The notes below the pieces were generated by a model. That model saw nothing but the letters and a program-made list of their open reading frames with translations. It was not told where the DNA came from and did not search any database. From Devosia chinhatensis (GTDB lineage Bacteria > Pseudomonadota > Alphaproteobacteria > Rhizobiales > Devosiaceae), in the NCBI RefSeq assembly GCF_000969445.1, contig NZ_JZEY01000054.1:620001-684000 (forward strand): a stretch of 64,000 nt of DNA, in the 5' to 3' direction. The translations under genes were made by a program, and so were the position numbers. This document shows, in pieces, positions 33,480 through 42,729 of this stretch. The stretch's first letter is position 1, and each line of letters begins with the position of its first letter.

Positions 33480-36113
33480 TCAGACGGCGAGGATGCGGTC
33501 GAGGATTTCCCCGACATTGCGGCTGAGGCTATGCTGGGATTTCAGCGCTTCGAGCGCTGACCGGCCTGCCTCCCGACGACCCGCTTCGAGCATGGGCAGG
33601 ATGCGGAAACCGGTCAGGATGCGCGAGGCCACCTGCGGGTTGACCTTATCGATCTCGGCGACCGCCTCGGCCACGAAGCGGAAGCCGGCACCGTCGGCTC
33701 GGGTGAATTGCGGGGAGCCGCTCATCACGAAGCTGCCCAAGAGCGAACGCAGCCGGTTTGGATTGGTGCGGGGGAAATCCGGCGCTGCGAGAATGGCGCG
33801 CATACGCTCGATGGCGCCGTCATCCGGTGCCTGAGCGGAGGCCATGAGCCATTTATCGAATACCAGCGGGTCGCCGGCGAACCGGGTGCGGAAGTCTCCG
33901 AGCAGTGCCGGAGCCTGCTCGGTCCAGTAATGGGCCGAAATCGCCATGGCGGCATAGCGATCGGTCATGTTGGTAGCGCTCTCGTATTGCGCAGCCGCGA
34001 CATCGCCACGACCGGCTCCGGCGACCAGAAGGTGCATGAGGCCATTGCGCAGGGCGCGGCGGCCAGCCTGGGCCGCATCGGGAGAATAGGGTTCGGCGAT
34101 GGCCAGAGCTGTGTAAAGCGCGGCGAGCTTTTCGGCGATGGGGCCGGCAAGCTCGCTCAGGAGATCGAGCCGCGCCTTGGCGATGGCGTCGGGATCGACA
34201 TCCTTGCCGATATGGCGACCGATGGCGCTGACGCCTGGAATGGCGATGGCCTGCGCCTTGAAGGCGGGATCGAGATCGCTGTTTTCGAGTGTGTCGACGA
34301 CGGCGCTCCGCAGCGCATCGGTATCTCCTGCGGACCAGCGTCGGCCTGCAGAGGCCTCGGCGATGAGATGGGTGGAAACGGTTTGCAGGGCATCCCAGCG
34401 GTTGAACGGATCGCTGTCATGGCGCGCCAGAAACAGAAGATCGTCCTGCGACAGGCCGGAGGCCAGCTTGACCGGGGCGGAGAAGCCGCGGAACAGCGAC
34501 GGAACCGGGCGGTTGGCGATACCGGAAAAGGTGAGGGTGACGCTGTCGCGATCAAGAAGGATGAGATCGTCGCGAACGGTGGCGCCGGAAATGGCGGTCC
34601 AGCTCGTCTCGCTGCCATTGGGCCCCAGGAGACCGAAGCGGACCGGGATCAGCAGCGGCTGCTTGTCCGGCTGGCCGGGGGTGGGGTCGACCTTCTGGGT
34701 CAGCGTCAGCGTGTAGGTCTGGCTGTCCGCGTCATAGCGGTCGGAGGCGGTGACCTGCGGCGTGCCGGCCTGAAGGTACCAGGTGATGAACTGGCCAAGG
34801 TCGGTGCCGGTGGCATCCTCGAACACCTTGACGAAGGCTTCGATCGTGGTGGCCTCGCCGTCATGGCGCTCGAAATAGAGGTCCATGCCCTTGCGGAAAT
34901 CGGCCTCACCCAAAAGGGTGGCCAGCATGCGCACGATCTCGGCGCCCTTTTCATAGACGGTCGTCGTATAGAAGTTGTTGATCTCCCGGTAATGGTCGGG
35001 ACGCGGCGGATGCGCCAGCGGCCCGCCATCCTCGGGGAACTGGTTGGTGCGCAGGTTCTGGACGTCGTGAATGCGCTGCACGGGCCGGCTGTGTTCGTCC
35101 GAGGAGAATTCCTGATCGCGATAAACGGTCAGGCCCTCCTTGAGGCAGAGCTGGAACCAGTCGCGGCAGGTGATGCGGTTGCCGGTCCAGTTGTGGAAAT
35201 ATTCGTGCGCGATGACGCGCTCGATGGAATGGTAGTTCGCATCGGTGGCCGTTTCGGGCTGGGCGAAGACCAGCTTGTCGTTGAAGATGTTGAGGCCCTT
35301 GTTCTCCATCGCACCGAAGTTGAAGTCGGACACGGCGACGATGTTGAAGATGTCGAGGTCATATTCCCGGCCGAAGCGGCGCTCGTCCCAGGCCATGGAG
35401 CGCTTGAGGCTGTCCATGGCATGGTGGCATTCGCCTTCCTTGCCATGGGTGCAATAGATCGCAAGGTCGATCTTGCGGCCGCTCGTCGTGGTGAAGCTGT
35501 CGGTAGTCGAGCCCAGATCACCTGCGACCAGGGCGAAGAGATAGGCCGGCTTGGGGAAGGGGTCGTGCCAGACCGCGTAATGCATGCCATCCCCGGCATC
35601 GCCGCGATCGATGGGATTGCCGTTGGCCAGCAAAACCGGCGCAATGGCGAGCGGGGCTGTCATGCGGACGGTAAAGGGCGCCAGCACGTCGGGCCGGTCG
35701 AGATAATAGGTGATGCGGCGGAAGCCCTCGGGCTCGCACTGCGTGCACCACGTGCCGCTGGAGCGGTAGAGCCCCATCAGCTTGGTGTTTGCAGCCGGGT
35801 CCAGCGTCACCTCGGTATCGAGCACAAAGCGCCGATGGGGCGGCTCGATCAGGGTGAGGCTGGTGGCGTCGGCCAGGTAGGCGGATAGCATGAGCGGGGC
35901 GCCGTCGATGGCGATACCATCGAGCTTGAGGTCGTCGCCATCCAGAACGAGGGCCGTGCCGGGCGCAGTGCCCTCGCGCGGTTCGATCGTCAACTGGGCC
36001 CGAACACGCGTGCTGTCCTCGAGAATGCGGAAATCCAGCTCCACCGACACGATCCTGTAGGGCGTGGGGGCGTAATCCTTGAGGTAGATGGTCTGTTCGG
36101 TATCAGTACGCAT
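33480..36113 (-). CDS. pepN: aminopeptidase N (PepN), M1 family
   Basis: Zinc aminopeptidase that degrades cytoplasmic peptides. It has 877 residues, usual for PepN. The substrate-anchor motif GAMENKGLNIFN is near 268, and the zinc site H303-E304-xx-H307 (AHEYFHNWTGN) has its third ligand Glu326 (CLKEGLTVY). A beta domain and a helical C-terminal domain follow (LEALKSQHSLSRNVGEILDR). It is transcribed away from the ABC exporter genes on the other strand across a 425 bp gap. Confidence 0.97.
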   Translation of the reverse strand: MRTDTEQTIYLKDYAPTPYRIVSVELDFRILEDSTRVRAQLTIEPREGTAPGTALVLDGDDLKLDGIAIDGAPLMLSAYLADATSLTLIEPPHRRFVLDTEVTLDPAANTKLMGLYRSSGTWCTQCEPEGFRRITYYLDRPDVLAPFTVRMTAPLAIAPVLLANGNPIDRGDAGDGMHYAVWHDPFPKPAYLFALVAGDLGSTTDSFTTTSGRKIDLAIYCTHGKEGECHHAMDSLKRSMAWDERRFGREYDLDIFNIVAVSDFNFGAMENKGLNIFNDKLVFAQPETATDANYHSIERVIAHEYFHNWTGNRITCRDWFQLCLKEGLTVYRDQEFSSDEHSRPVQRIHDVQNLRTNQFPEDGGPLAHPPRPDHYREINNFYTTTVYEKGAEIVRMLATLLGEADFRKGMDLYFERHDGEATTIEAFVKVFEDATGTDLGQFITWYLQAGTPQVTASDRYDADSQTYTLTLTQKVDPTPGQPDKQPLLIPVRFGLLGPNGSETSWTAISGATVRDDLILLDRDSVTLTFSGIANRPVPSLFRGFSAPVKLASGLSQDDLLFLARHDSDPFNRWDALQTVSTHLIAEASAGRRWSAGDTDALRSAVVDTLENSDLDPAFKAQAIAIPGVSAIGRHIGKDVDPDAIAKARLDLLSELAGPIAEKLAALYTALAIAEPYSPDAAQAGRRALRNGLMHLLVAGAGRGDVAAAQYESATNMTDRYAAMAISAHYWTEQAPALLGDFRTRFAGDPLVFDKWLMASAQAPDDGAIERMRAILAAPDFPRTNPNRLRSLLGSFVMSGSPQFTRADGAGFRFVAEAVAEIDKVNPQVASRILTGFRILPMLEAGRREAGRSALEALKSQHSLSRNVGEILDRILAV

Positions 36114-36538
36114 GAAACGGTCCGATTGTTCGGGTTGTGGTCGGCCTGAGCGGTGTGGCTGGCCGAAGTCTAGTGCACAAGATCAATTTCGCAAAAGCGC
36201 CGACGTCCGGCACCGGGCGGCAGGGCGGTGGGCTCTGCAGCGACGGAATAAAGGTCATCGGCTGTGTCTGTCGGGTGACACTCGATTCGTCGTTCTTGTG
36301 TAACCTGTGCGGCTTCAGGCTGCATGTGTGACTCATCGCCGTCAATTGCGACGGCATTGGGGAGGGGGCACCATGCCGCTTCATGTACGACGCTCCTGCT
36401 CCAATCGGACTGCACGGGCGTCGGTTCCAAAATTTCCGCACGGGCTTGTCCGTCGGCCATCCTGCCTGATCGCGGCCGCGGCCGGGTCGGCTGTTTCCGG
36501 CCCTGATACGCGACCCGTTGCCAGACGAGTGATTTGAA
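36114..36538. other. 425 bp gap between divergent pepN and ABC exporter genes
   Basis: No convincing coding, RNA or repeat feature was found. It must hold promoters for both divergent units. The only structure is a short inverted repeat, GCCGTC (36338-36343) with GACGGC (36350-36355), too small to assign. Short open frames here lack ribosome binding sites and family-like sequence. Confidence 0.5.
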
Positions 36539-38386
36539 ATGCTACGTTGGTTTGAAACACGGCTGAACCCTTATCCAAAGGACGAACCGGTCGAGCCCCC
36601 CAAGGGCCTCTTGGCCTTCTGCCTGCATTACAGCAAGGGCGCCAAGCGCTGGCTGGCCCTGATGGCCGCCTCGGCGGCCGCGGTCGCGATCGGCGAAATC
36701 GTCATCTTCGGTTTCATCGGCGATGTGGTGAACTGGCTCGCCGGGGCCAATCCCGATACCTTCCTCGAGACCGACGGCTGGAAGCTGGCGCTGATGGGCG
36801 CGATGATCGTGGTGTTCCTGCCCGCCATTGCGCTGGTCTCGACGCTGACCATGCACCAGACGCTGCTGGGCAATTTCCCCCAGCGCATTCGCTGGATGAG
36901 CCATCGCTATCTGATCCGTCAGTCGATGAGCTTCTTCCAGGACGAGTTTGCCGGGCGCATTGGCGCCAAGCTGATGCAAACCTCGCTCGCCGTGCGCGAA
37001 GTGGTGATGAAGCTGCTCGACATGCTGGTCTATGTGGTCGTCTATTTCACCGGTGCGGTGATCCTGGCGGCTTCGGCAGACTGGCGCCTGGCCATTCCGT
37101 TCCTGCTCTGGCTGGTCGCCTATGTGTCGATGATGTTCTACTTCATCCCGCGCATGGGCAAGATTTCCCAGGAACAGGCCGATGCGCGCTCGATGATGAC
37201 CGGCCGCATCGTCGACAGCTACACCAATATCGCCACGGTGAAGCTGTTCAGCCATTCCAACCGGGAGGAAACCTACGCCAAGGAGGCGATGGACGAGTTC
37301 CTCGACACCGCCTATCGGCAGATGCGCCTGTTCACCGTGCTCAATACGCTGGTGCTGTGGTCCAATTCGCTGCTGCTGGCAGCCGTGGGCGGCACGGGTA
37401 TCTGGCTTTGGATGCAGGGCGTGATGACGCCCGGCTCGCTCGCGGTGTCGCTGGGCCTTGTCATGCGCTTCCAGGGCATGAGCCAGTGGGTGATGTGGGA
37501 AATGTCCTCGCTGTTCGAAAACATCGGTACAGTGCGCGACGGTATCTCCTCGCTCTCGGTGACGCGTGTCGTCTCGGACGCTCCCCAGGCCAAGGCGCTC
37601 CCGCCGATCAAGGGCGACATCAAGTTCGAGAATGTCTCGTTTCATTACGGTAAGAAGGGCGGGGTGATCGATAATCTCAACCTGCATATCGAGCCGGGCG
37701 AGAAGATCGGTCTCGTAGGGCGCTCGGGCGCAGGCAAGTCCACCCTGGTCAACCTGCTGCTGCGTTTCTACGATCGCGCCGACGGCCGCATCCTGCTCGA
37801 TGGACACGACATTGCTCATGTCACGCAGGACAGCCTGCGTGCCAATATCGGCGTGGTGACGCAGGATACCTCCTTGCTGCACCGCTCGGTGCGCGACAAC
37901 ATCATCTATGGCCGCCCCGATGCGACCGAGGAAATGATGCTGGCCGCAGCGGATAAGGCCGAGGCGTCGGACTTCATCAAAACGCTGTCCGACCTGCAGG
38001 GCCGAAAGGGTTTCGATGCCCATGTGGGCGAGCGCGGGGTGAAGCTGTCCGGTGGTCAGCGCCAGCGCATTGCCATTGCCCGGGTGCTGCTCAAGAATGC
38101 GCCGATCCTGGTGCTGGACGAAGCGACCTCGGCGCTGGATTCGGAAGTCGAGGCCGCCATCCAGAGCCAGCTGCAGATGCTGATGGACGGCAAGACGGTG
38201 ATCGCCATCGCCCATCGCCTGTCCACCATCGCCATGATGGATCGGCTTGTCGTGCTCGACAAAGGCCGCGTGGTGGAGCAGGGCAGCCATGCCCAGCTGC
38301 TCGAAACCGGCGGCATCTACAGCCAGCTCTGGCAGCGCCAGAGTGGCGGCTTCATCGATGCCGACCAGGAAGAGGCGGCCGAATAG
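36539..38386 (+). CDS. ABC exporter half-transporter 1 (TM + ATPase)
   Basis: A 615-residue fused membrane/ATPase protein. Six TM helices lie in residues ~35-310 (e.g. MAASAAAVAIGEIVIFGFIG). The ATPase domain has Walker A GRSGAGKST (~394), signature LSGGQRQR, Walker B ILVLDEATSALD and the H-loop IAIAHRLST. Its substrate cannot be read from the sequence. A homologous half-transporter follows after 245 bp, with near-identical DTSLLHRSVR and HVGERGVKLSGGQRQR stretches. The two could form a heterodimer or be a recent duplication. Confidence 0.9.
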   Translation: MLRWFETRLNPYPKDEPVEPPKGLLAFCLHYSKGAKRWLALMAASAAAVAIGEIVIFGFIGDVVNWLAGANPDTFLETDGWKLALMGAMIVVFLPAIALVSTLTMHQTLLGNFPQRIRWMSHRYLIRQSMSFFQDEFAGRIGAKLMQTSLAVREVVMKLLDMLVYVVVYFTGAVILAASADWRLAIPFLLWLVAYVSMMFYFIPRMGKISQEQADARSMMTGRIVDSYTNIATVKLFSHSNREETYAKEAMDEFLDTAYRQMRLFTVLNTLVLWSNSLLLAAVGGTGIWLWMQGVMTPGSLAVSLGLVMRFQGMSQWVMWEMSSLFENIGTVRDGISSLSVTRVVSDAPQAKALPPIKGDIKFENVSFHYGKKGGVIDNLNLHIEPGEKIGLVGRSGAGKSTLVNLLLRFYDRADGRILLDGHDIAHVTQDSLRANIGVVTQDTSLLHRSVRDNIIYGRPDATEEMMLAAADKAEASDFIKTLSDLQGRKGFDAHVGERGVKLSGGQRQRIAIARVLLKNAPILVLDEATSALDSEVEAAIQSQLQMLMDGKTVIAIAHRLSTIAMMDRLVVLDKGRVVEQGSHAQLLETGGIYSQLWQRQSGGFIDADQEEAAE

Positions 38387-38442
38387 GTGTTCCACGTCGT
38401 CGGCTAAAAGGCAGACGATCCCTCAACCGCCCTTCGGGGCAG

Positions 38443-38463
38443 CTTCTTCCTCAAGGGGAGAAG
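38443..38463 (+). repeat. stem-loop in the gap between the ABC exporters
   Basis: CTTCTTCC (38443-38450) pairs with GGGGAGAAG (38455-38463, one G-U pair) around a TCAA loop. It resembles the CCTCTCCC/GGGGGAGG elements at 853-876 and 7192-7212 in base composition and arm type. No T tract follows. Confidence 0.5.
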
Positions 38464-38491
38464 CAAAGACACAAGCAAAAGGAGACCCCGG

Positions 38492-38581
38492 ATGGGTGAC
38501 ATCATCAAGTTCATGGACAGAGGCAATCCCGATCAGCGCGCCTCCCTGCAACCCAGACCCACAGACCGTCACCGAACCTGA
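38492..38581 (+). CDS. possible 29-residue leader peptide between ABC exporters
   Basis: ATG 38492 follows AAAAGGAGA at a spacing of about 7 nt, a near-ideal ribosome binding site. The product starts MGDIIKFMDRGNPDQRASLQ and ends with a polar Arg/Thr-rich tail; stop at 38579-38581. It lies 50 bp before the second exporter start. It is not recognised as a family. It could be a translated leader that controls the downstream gene or a functional microprotein. Translation is inferred only from the ribosome binding site. Confidence 0.4.
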   Translation: MGDIIKFMDRGNPDQRASLQPRPTDRHRT

Positions 38582-38631
38582 CCGAAACCCACTAACAGCG
38601 TCAGGCGCGGCTCAGAATACGAGCACTGAAC

Positions 38632-40488
38632 ATGTTCAACCGCGTCGTCAATTATTTCGACAATCTCTACTCCCCCATCGCCCTGGCCAAGGACCGCCAG
38701 CCGCCGATGGGCCTCAAGGCATTCGTCCTCTACTTCGTCGGCCAGTTCCGGGGCGCGTTCATCCTGCGCTTCATCCTGGTCTCGATCGGCTCCGTCGCCG
38801 ATGCGCTCATGCCTGTCTTTGTCGGCCTCGTGGTCGGCATGCTGGCCACAACCAATCCAGGCGAAATCTTCGACCAGCATGGCCAGACCCTGCTCTGGAT
38901 GGTGTTCGTCGTGGTGCTGGTGCGGCCCACCGCATTCCTGCTCGACACCTTGATCCGCAACCATGGCATCGTGCCCAATCTCGTGGACCTGATCCGCTGG
39001 CAGAGCCATTGGCACGTCATCCGGCAGAGCTGGACCTTCTTCCAGAACGATTTTGCCGGGCGCATTGCCAACAAGATCATTCAGGCCGGCGAAGCCGTCG
39101 AGATCGGGGTGAACCTCACCATCGATGCTGCCTGGTATGCTCTGGTCTTCGTGGTGGTCGCCATCGTGGTGCTGGCCCAGCTCGACCCGGTTCTGCTGGT
39201 GCCGATCGGGGTATGGCTTTTGCTCTATGCCATCCTCTTCACCATCACCATGCCGCTGATCGCCCGCTATTCCGAGACGCTCTCGGAAGCCAAGTCGGTC
39301 ATGACCGGCCGGATCGTGGACAGCTACACCAATATCCAGACGCTCAAGACCTTCGCTACGGGCGGGCATGAGGACAAATATGTGTCCGATAGCGTGATGG
39401 ACCACGTCATCGAGTTCCGGAAGCTCATGCGGGTCTTCACCTATATGTGGTCCATCCTGTTCCTGCTCAATGCGGGGCTGGTCGTCTCGGTGACGTGGCT
39501 GGCGCTGACCGGCTGGAACCAGGGCATGCTCAGCGCCGCCGCGGTGGCGACGGCGATCCCCTTCGCGCTGCAGATCATGAACATGAGCGGCTGGATCCTC
39601 GAGATCGGCTCCAACATCTTCCGCCAGGTCGGCACGACCAAGGATTCGATGGACACCATCGCCCAGCCGCTGACCATGCTGGACGCGCCCGAGGCCAGGC
39701 CGCTGGCGGTGACGGCCGGGGAGCTGGCTTATGACAGGGTCAGCTTCAACTATTGGCGCGGCAAGCAGGGATCGGTGATCGACGATTTCTCGCTCACCGT
39801 CCGGGGCGGCGAGAAGATCGGGCTCGTCGGGCGCTCGGGTTCGGGCAAGTCGACGCTGGTGAACCTCGCCTTGCGCATGTTCGACGTGCAGGACGGCGCC
39901 ATCCGCATCGACGGGCACGACGTGCGGGGCGTGACGCAGGAAAGCCTGCGGGCAGCGATCGGCCTCGTGAGCCAGGATACCTCGCTGCTGCATCGCTCGG
40001 TGCGGGAAAATCTCAAATATGGCCGCCACGATGCGACCGACGAGGAGATGTTCCGCGCGGCCGAGCAAGCCAATGTGCATGACGTGATCATGGGGCTGTC
40101 GGACCCGCAGGGCCGCAAGGGCTACGACGCCCATGTGGGCGAGCGCGGGGTAAAGCTCAGCGGCGGGCAGCGGCAGCGCGTCGCCATCGCCCGGGTGCTG
40201 CTCAAGAACGCCCCGATCCTGGTACTGGACGAGGCGACCTCGGCTCTGGACTCAGAGGTCGAGGCGGCGATCCAGGAGCAGCTGACGCGGCTGATGCAGG
40301 GCAAGACGGTGATCGCCATTGCCCACCGGCTATCGACCATCGCGGCCATGGACCGGCTGGTTGTGCTCGAAAAGGGCCGGATCGTGGAGGAGGGCACCCA
40401 TGCCCAGCTTCTGGCCTCGGGCGGGCATTATGCCATGCTCTGGGAGCGGCAGTCGGGCGGCTTCCTCGATCTCGAGGCCATACACTGA
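38632..40488 (+). CDS. ABC exporter half-transporter 2 (TM + ATPase)
   Basis: A 618-residue paralogue of the exporter upstream. Six TM helices (FILVSIGSVADALMPVFVGL among them) are followed by an ATPase domain with Walker A GRSGSGKST near 400, LSGGQRQRVAIAR, ILVLDEATSALD and IAIAHRLST. Both ATPase sites look complete, so a heterodimer would have two competent sites. The ATPase halves are more alike than the membrane halves by eye. Confidence 0.9.
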   Translation: MFNRVVNYFDNLYSPIALAKDRQPPMGLKAFVLYFVGQFRGAFILRFILVSIGSVADALMPVFVGLVVGMLATTNPGEIFDQHGQTLLWMVFVVVLVRPTAFLLDTLIRNHGIVPNLVDLIRWQSHWHVIRQSWTFFQNDFAGRIANKIIQAGEAVEIGVNLTIDAAWYALVFVVVAIVVLAQLDPVLLVPIGVWLLLYAILFTITMPLIARYSETLSEAKSVMTGRIVDSYTNIQTLKTFATGGHEDKYVSDSVMDHVIEFRKLMRVFTYMWSILFLLNAGLVVSVTWLALTGWNQGMLSAAAVATAIPFALQIMNMSGWILEIGSNIFRQVGTTKDSMDTIAQPLTMLDAPEARPLAVTAGELAYDRVSFNYWRGKQGSVIDDFSLTVRGGEKIGLVGRSGSGKSTLVNLALRMFDVQDGAIRIDGHDVRGVTQESLRAAIGLVSQDTSLLHRSVRENLKYGRHDATDEEMFRAAEQANVHDVIMGLSDPQGRKGYDAHVGERGVKLSGGQRQRVAIARVLLKNAPILVLDEATSALDSEVEAAIQEQLTRLMQGKTVIAIAHRLSTIAAMDRLVVLEKGRIVEEGTHAQLLASGGHYAMLWERQSGGFLDLEAIH

Positions 40489-40521
40489 ACCGGATGGGCG
40501 GGGCTGGAAAGCTCCGCCCGT

Positions 40522-42495
40522 TCAGCTGACGGCGCGGCTTTCGAACAGCTGCAGGCTGGCTTCGCGCGCCAGATAATCCTCGAGCTGTGCGGGACGCATG
40601 GGGCGGCCGAAGAGGTAGCCCTGCATGACCTGGCCGCCGAGAGAGACCAGCGCTTCCAGCTGCTCCTCGGTCTCGATGCCCTCGAAGACGCAGGAAATGC
40701 CGAGATTGCGGCACAGATCGATCATGGTCTTGACGATCGCGCGGCTGGCCGGATCGCTCGTCACTTCCATGACGAAGGAACGGTCGATCTTGATGCGGTT
40801 GAGCGGCAGCTTCTGCACATGGGTCAGACTGGAATGACCAGTGCCGAAATCGTCGAGCGCGATACGGGCGCCGAGGCCGAGCAGCGCCAGCAGCGCGGTA
40901 TTGGCCTGCTTGAGATCGCGCATGGCGGCGGTTTCGGTGATTTCGAAATCGACGCGACAAGGCGTGCCCTGCGCCCCCACCAGCGCCACGATCTGCTCGA
41001 TGGCGGTGGCCGAGCCGATGTCGTTGGCCGACAGGTTCACCGACAGGCGCAGCTTGCGGGGCAGGGACCCGCTGAGCGCCAGCGCCTGGCGCAGGACGAT
41101 CTGGGTGATCTTGCTGATCTGCCCCGTGCGTTCCGCCATGGGGATGAATTCGGCCGGCGAGACTTCACCCAGGACCGGGCTGCGCCAGCGGGCCAGCACC
41201 TCGAAGCCGGTGGTCGCGCCCAGGCTCACGTCGAATTGCGGCTGGACGAGAATGTAGATCTCGTCTTCGAGGCGGGCCGTGTGCAGCAGGTGCTCCATGC
41301 GGCGCACCTTGTTGAGTTCGCTCGCATGGTGATCGGAAAAGACGATGGCATTGCCGCGTGTCTCCCGCTTGGCGCAGGAGGTCGCGTAATCGGCCCGGTC
41401 GTAGAGGGCATGGGCCGTATCGCCGACCATGGAGGCGGCAAAACCGGCCGAGGCGGAAAGGCGGATGGGCCCGCTTGGCATTTCGAAGGGCTGGCGCATG
41501 GCCGAGCACAGCATTGTGCCGAGCCGCGCCAGGCTCTCCTGTTCGACGGCGCTGCTGCGCAGGATCAGGGCGAAACTGTTGCTATCGAGGCGGGCGACGA
41601 AGGTGCCGGGCCCCGTCAATTCGGTGATGCGCCGCGCTGCTTCGATCAGCACGCGGTCACCGGTCAGCTGTCCGAAGGTCTGGTTCACCGACTTGAAGCC
41701 GTCAAGATCGAGCCTGGCCACGGCAATAATGCCGTTCTTTCGTGCGGATTCGGCCAGCGTCTTTGCGAGGTGATTGTCGAAGCTGCGCCGATTGGGCAGG
41801 CCCGTGAGAGCGTCGACATTGGCGAGGCTATAGTTTTCTTCCAGCAGGCGCTGGGTCTCGACATGGCGCTGGGCGATGGCATTGCGCGACGTCACCAGCG
41901 CGGCGAAATCGCGATTGTTGTTGAGCAGGATGATGAGCAGCGCCGCGATGACCAGGACCATGTTGATGGCGATGGCCACGAAAGTTTCGTGGCCGGAGGT
42001 CGCAAAGAAGACGGTGAAGGGCCCCAGCACACAAAGACCGACCACCAGCGCTGCGGCGCGCACATGCTGCAGGCAGAACATGCAGCCAATGGTGGTGATG
42101 CCCATGTAAAAGGCGATCTGCGACTGCAGATAGGCGTCGCCATAGGGGAAGAGGGTGAGGCTCCAGGCCGTAAAGCCGATGGCCAGGCCAGCGGCGACCC
42201 ACACCATGGCCAACAGGCCACGCCGGGCCTTTTCGAGGGACGGCTCGATATTGCGGGTGCGCAGCCACAGGATCATGCGCACGAGGCAAAGAGCGGTCAG
42301 GACGGCCGGAATATAGACGGTTAGTTCGATCGGCGCCGTATCGAGGTGGGTCCAGGCCACGATCAGCGTATTGGACAGCAGCATTGCATAGAGCAGCGGC
42401 ACCTGCCGGGTGAGCGCCCGCCATTGCGCCAGACGCAATTCCGGGACATCCGGCGGTTCATTCATCAGGTGGCGGAAGCGCCGAAGTATAGACAT
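40522..42495 (-). CDS. membrane GGDEF-EAL protein; GGDEF degenerate, EAL complete
   Basis: A c-di-GMP signalling protein of 657 residues from ATG 42495 (GAGGG about 10 nt upstream; an in-frame start further up is untypical). Five to six TM helices occupy ~30-195. The GGDEF domain (~225-390) has the normal lead-in DALTGLPNRRSFDNHL and LDLDGFKSVN, but LDSNSF (303-308) where GGDEF should be, so it is unlikely to make c-di-GMP. The EAL domain (~405-650) keeps FEVLARW, NLSANDI, EITET, DDFGTGHSSL, KIDRSF and FEGIETEEQ, the residues needed for phosphodiesterase action. Confidence 0.88.
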   Translation of the reverse strand: MSILRRFRHLMNEPPDVPELRLAQWRALTRQVPLLYAMLLSNTLIVAWTHLDTAPIELTVYIPAVLTALCLVRMILWLRTRNIEPSLEKARRGLLAMVWVAAGLAIGFTAWSLTLFPYGDAYLQSQIAFYMGITTIGCMFCLQHVRAAALVVGLCVLGPFTVFFATSGHETFVAIAINMVLVIAALLIILLNNNRDFAALVTSRNAIAQRHVETQRLLEENYSLANVDALTGLPNRRSFDNHLAKTLAESARKNGIIAVARLDLDGFKSVNQTFGQLTGDRVLIEAARRITELTGPGTFVARLDSNSFALILRSSAVEQESLARLGTMLCSAMRQPFEMPSGPIRLSASAGFAASMVGDTAHALYDRADYATSCAKRETRGNAIVFSDHHASELNKVRRMEHLLHTARLEDEIYILVQPQFDVSLGATTGFEVLARWRSPVLGEVSPAEFIPMAERTGQISKITQIVLRQALALSGSLPRKLRLSVNLSANDIGSATAIEQIVALVGAQGTPCRVDFEITETAAMRDLKQANTALLALLGLGARIALDDFGTGHSSLTHVQKLPLNRIKIDRSFVMEVTSDPASRAIVKTMIDLCRNLGISCVFEGIETEEQLEALVSLGGQVMQGYLFGRPMRPAQLEDYLAREASLQLFESRAVS

Positions 42496-42576
42496 GCAGT
42501 TCGTTCCCTCGGAGCAAACCGTACGAGGAAATACACTAATAGAATCGTAAAACCGGCTCGACTTTACGCGGTGTAT

Positions 42577-42588
42577 TGAAACGTTGCA
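42577..42588. promoter_or_regulatory. LacI-family operator-like palindrome 1
   Basis: TGAAACGTTGCA fits the LacI-family pattern TGnAACGTTnCA with the central CG step. It lies 82 bp upstream of the GGDEF-EAL start and 142 bp upstream of the beta-mannosidase start, in their divergent intergenic region. One position (A/G) breaks perfect symmetry. Confidence 0.45.
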
Positions 42589-42663
42589 CAGACCGGAAAA
42601 CCGGGGTGTTGAAACTGGCCTCACCCCATTGGAAGACAGTGCATCAAAGGCTAGAAGGGACAT

Positions 42664-42677
42664 CGAAATCGATTTCG
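42664..42677. promoter_or_regulatory. LacI-family operator-like palindrome 2
   Basis: CGAAATCGATTTCG is a perfect 14-bp palindrome with the central CG of LacI-family operators, 52 bp upstream of the beta-mannosidase ATG. This is where a sugar-responsive repressor would block transcription. No LacI-family gene is in the window. The centre-to-centre distance to palindrome 1 is 88 bp. Confidence 0.55.
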
Positions 42678-42729
42678 CCCGACCTTTTGATCGATGGCGA
42701 TGCCGGTAACACCGGCTCTGGAGGAAATC

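Noticed and set aside
36114..36538. Possible small genes or RNA in the pepN/ABC gap
   Set aside because: The short frames lack ribosome binding sites and recognised sequence, and no RNA fold beyond a 6-bp stem is visible.
36542..38395. 617-codon minus-strand frame over the first ABC exporter
   Set aside because: It mirrors the exporter gene, is His/Gln/Arg-rich in the way of antisense shadows, and lacks a ribosome binding site.
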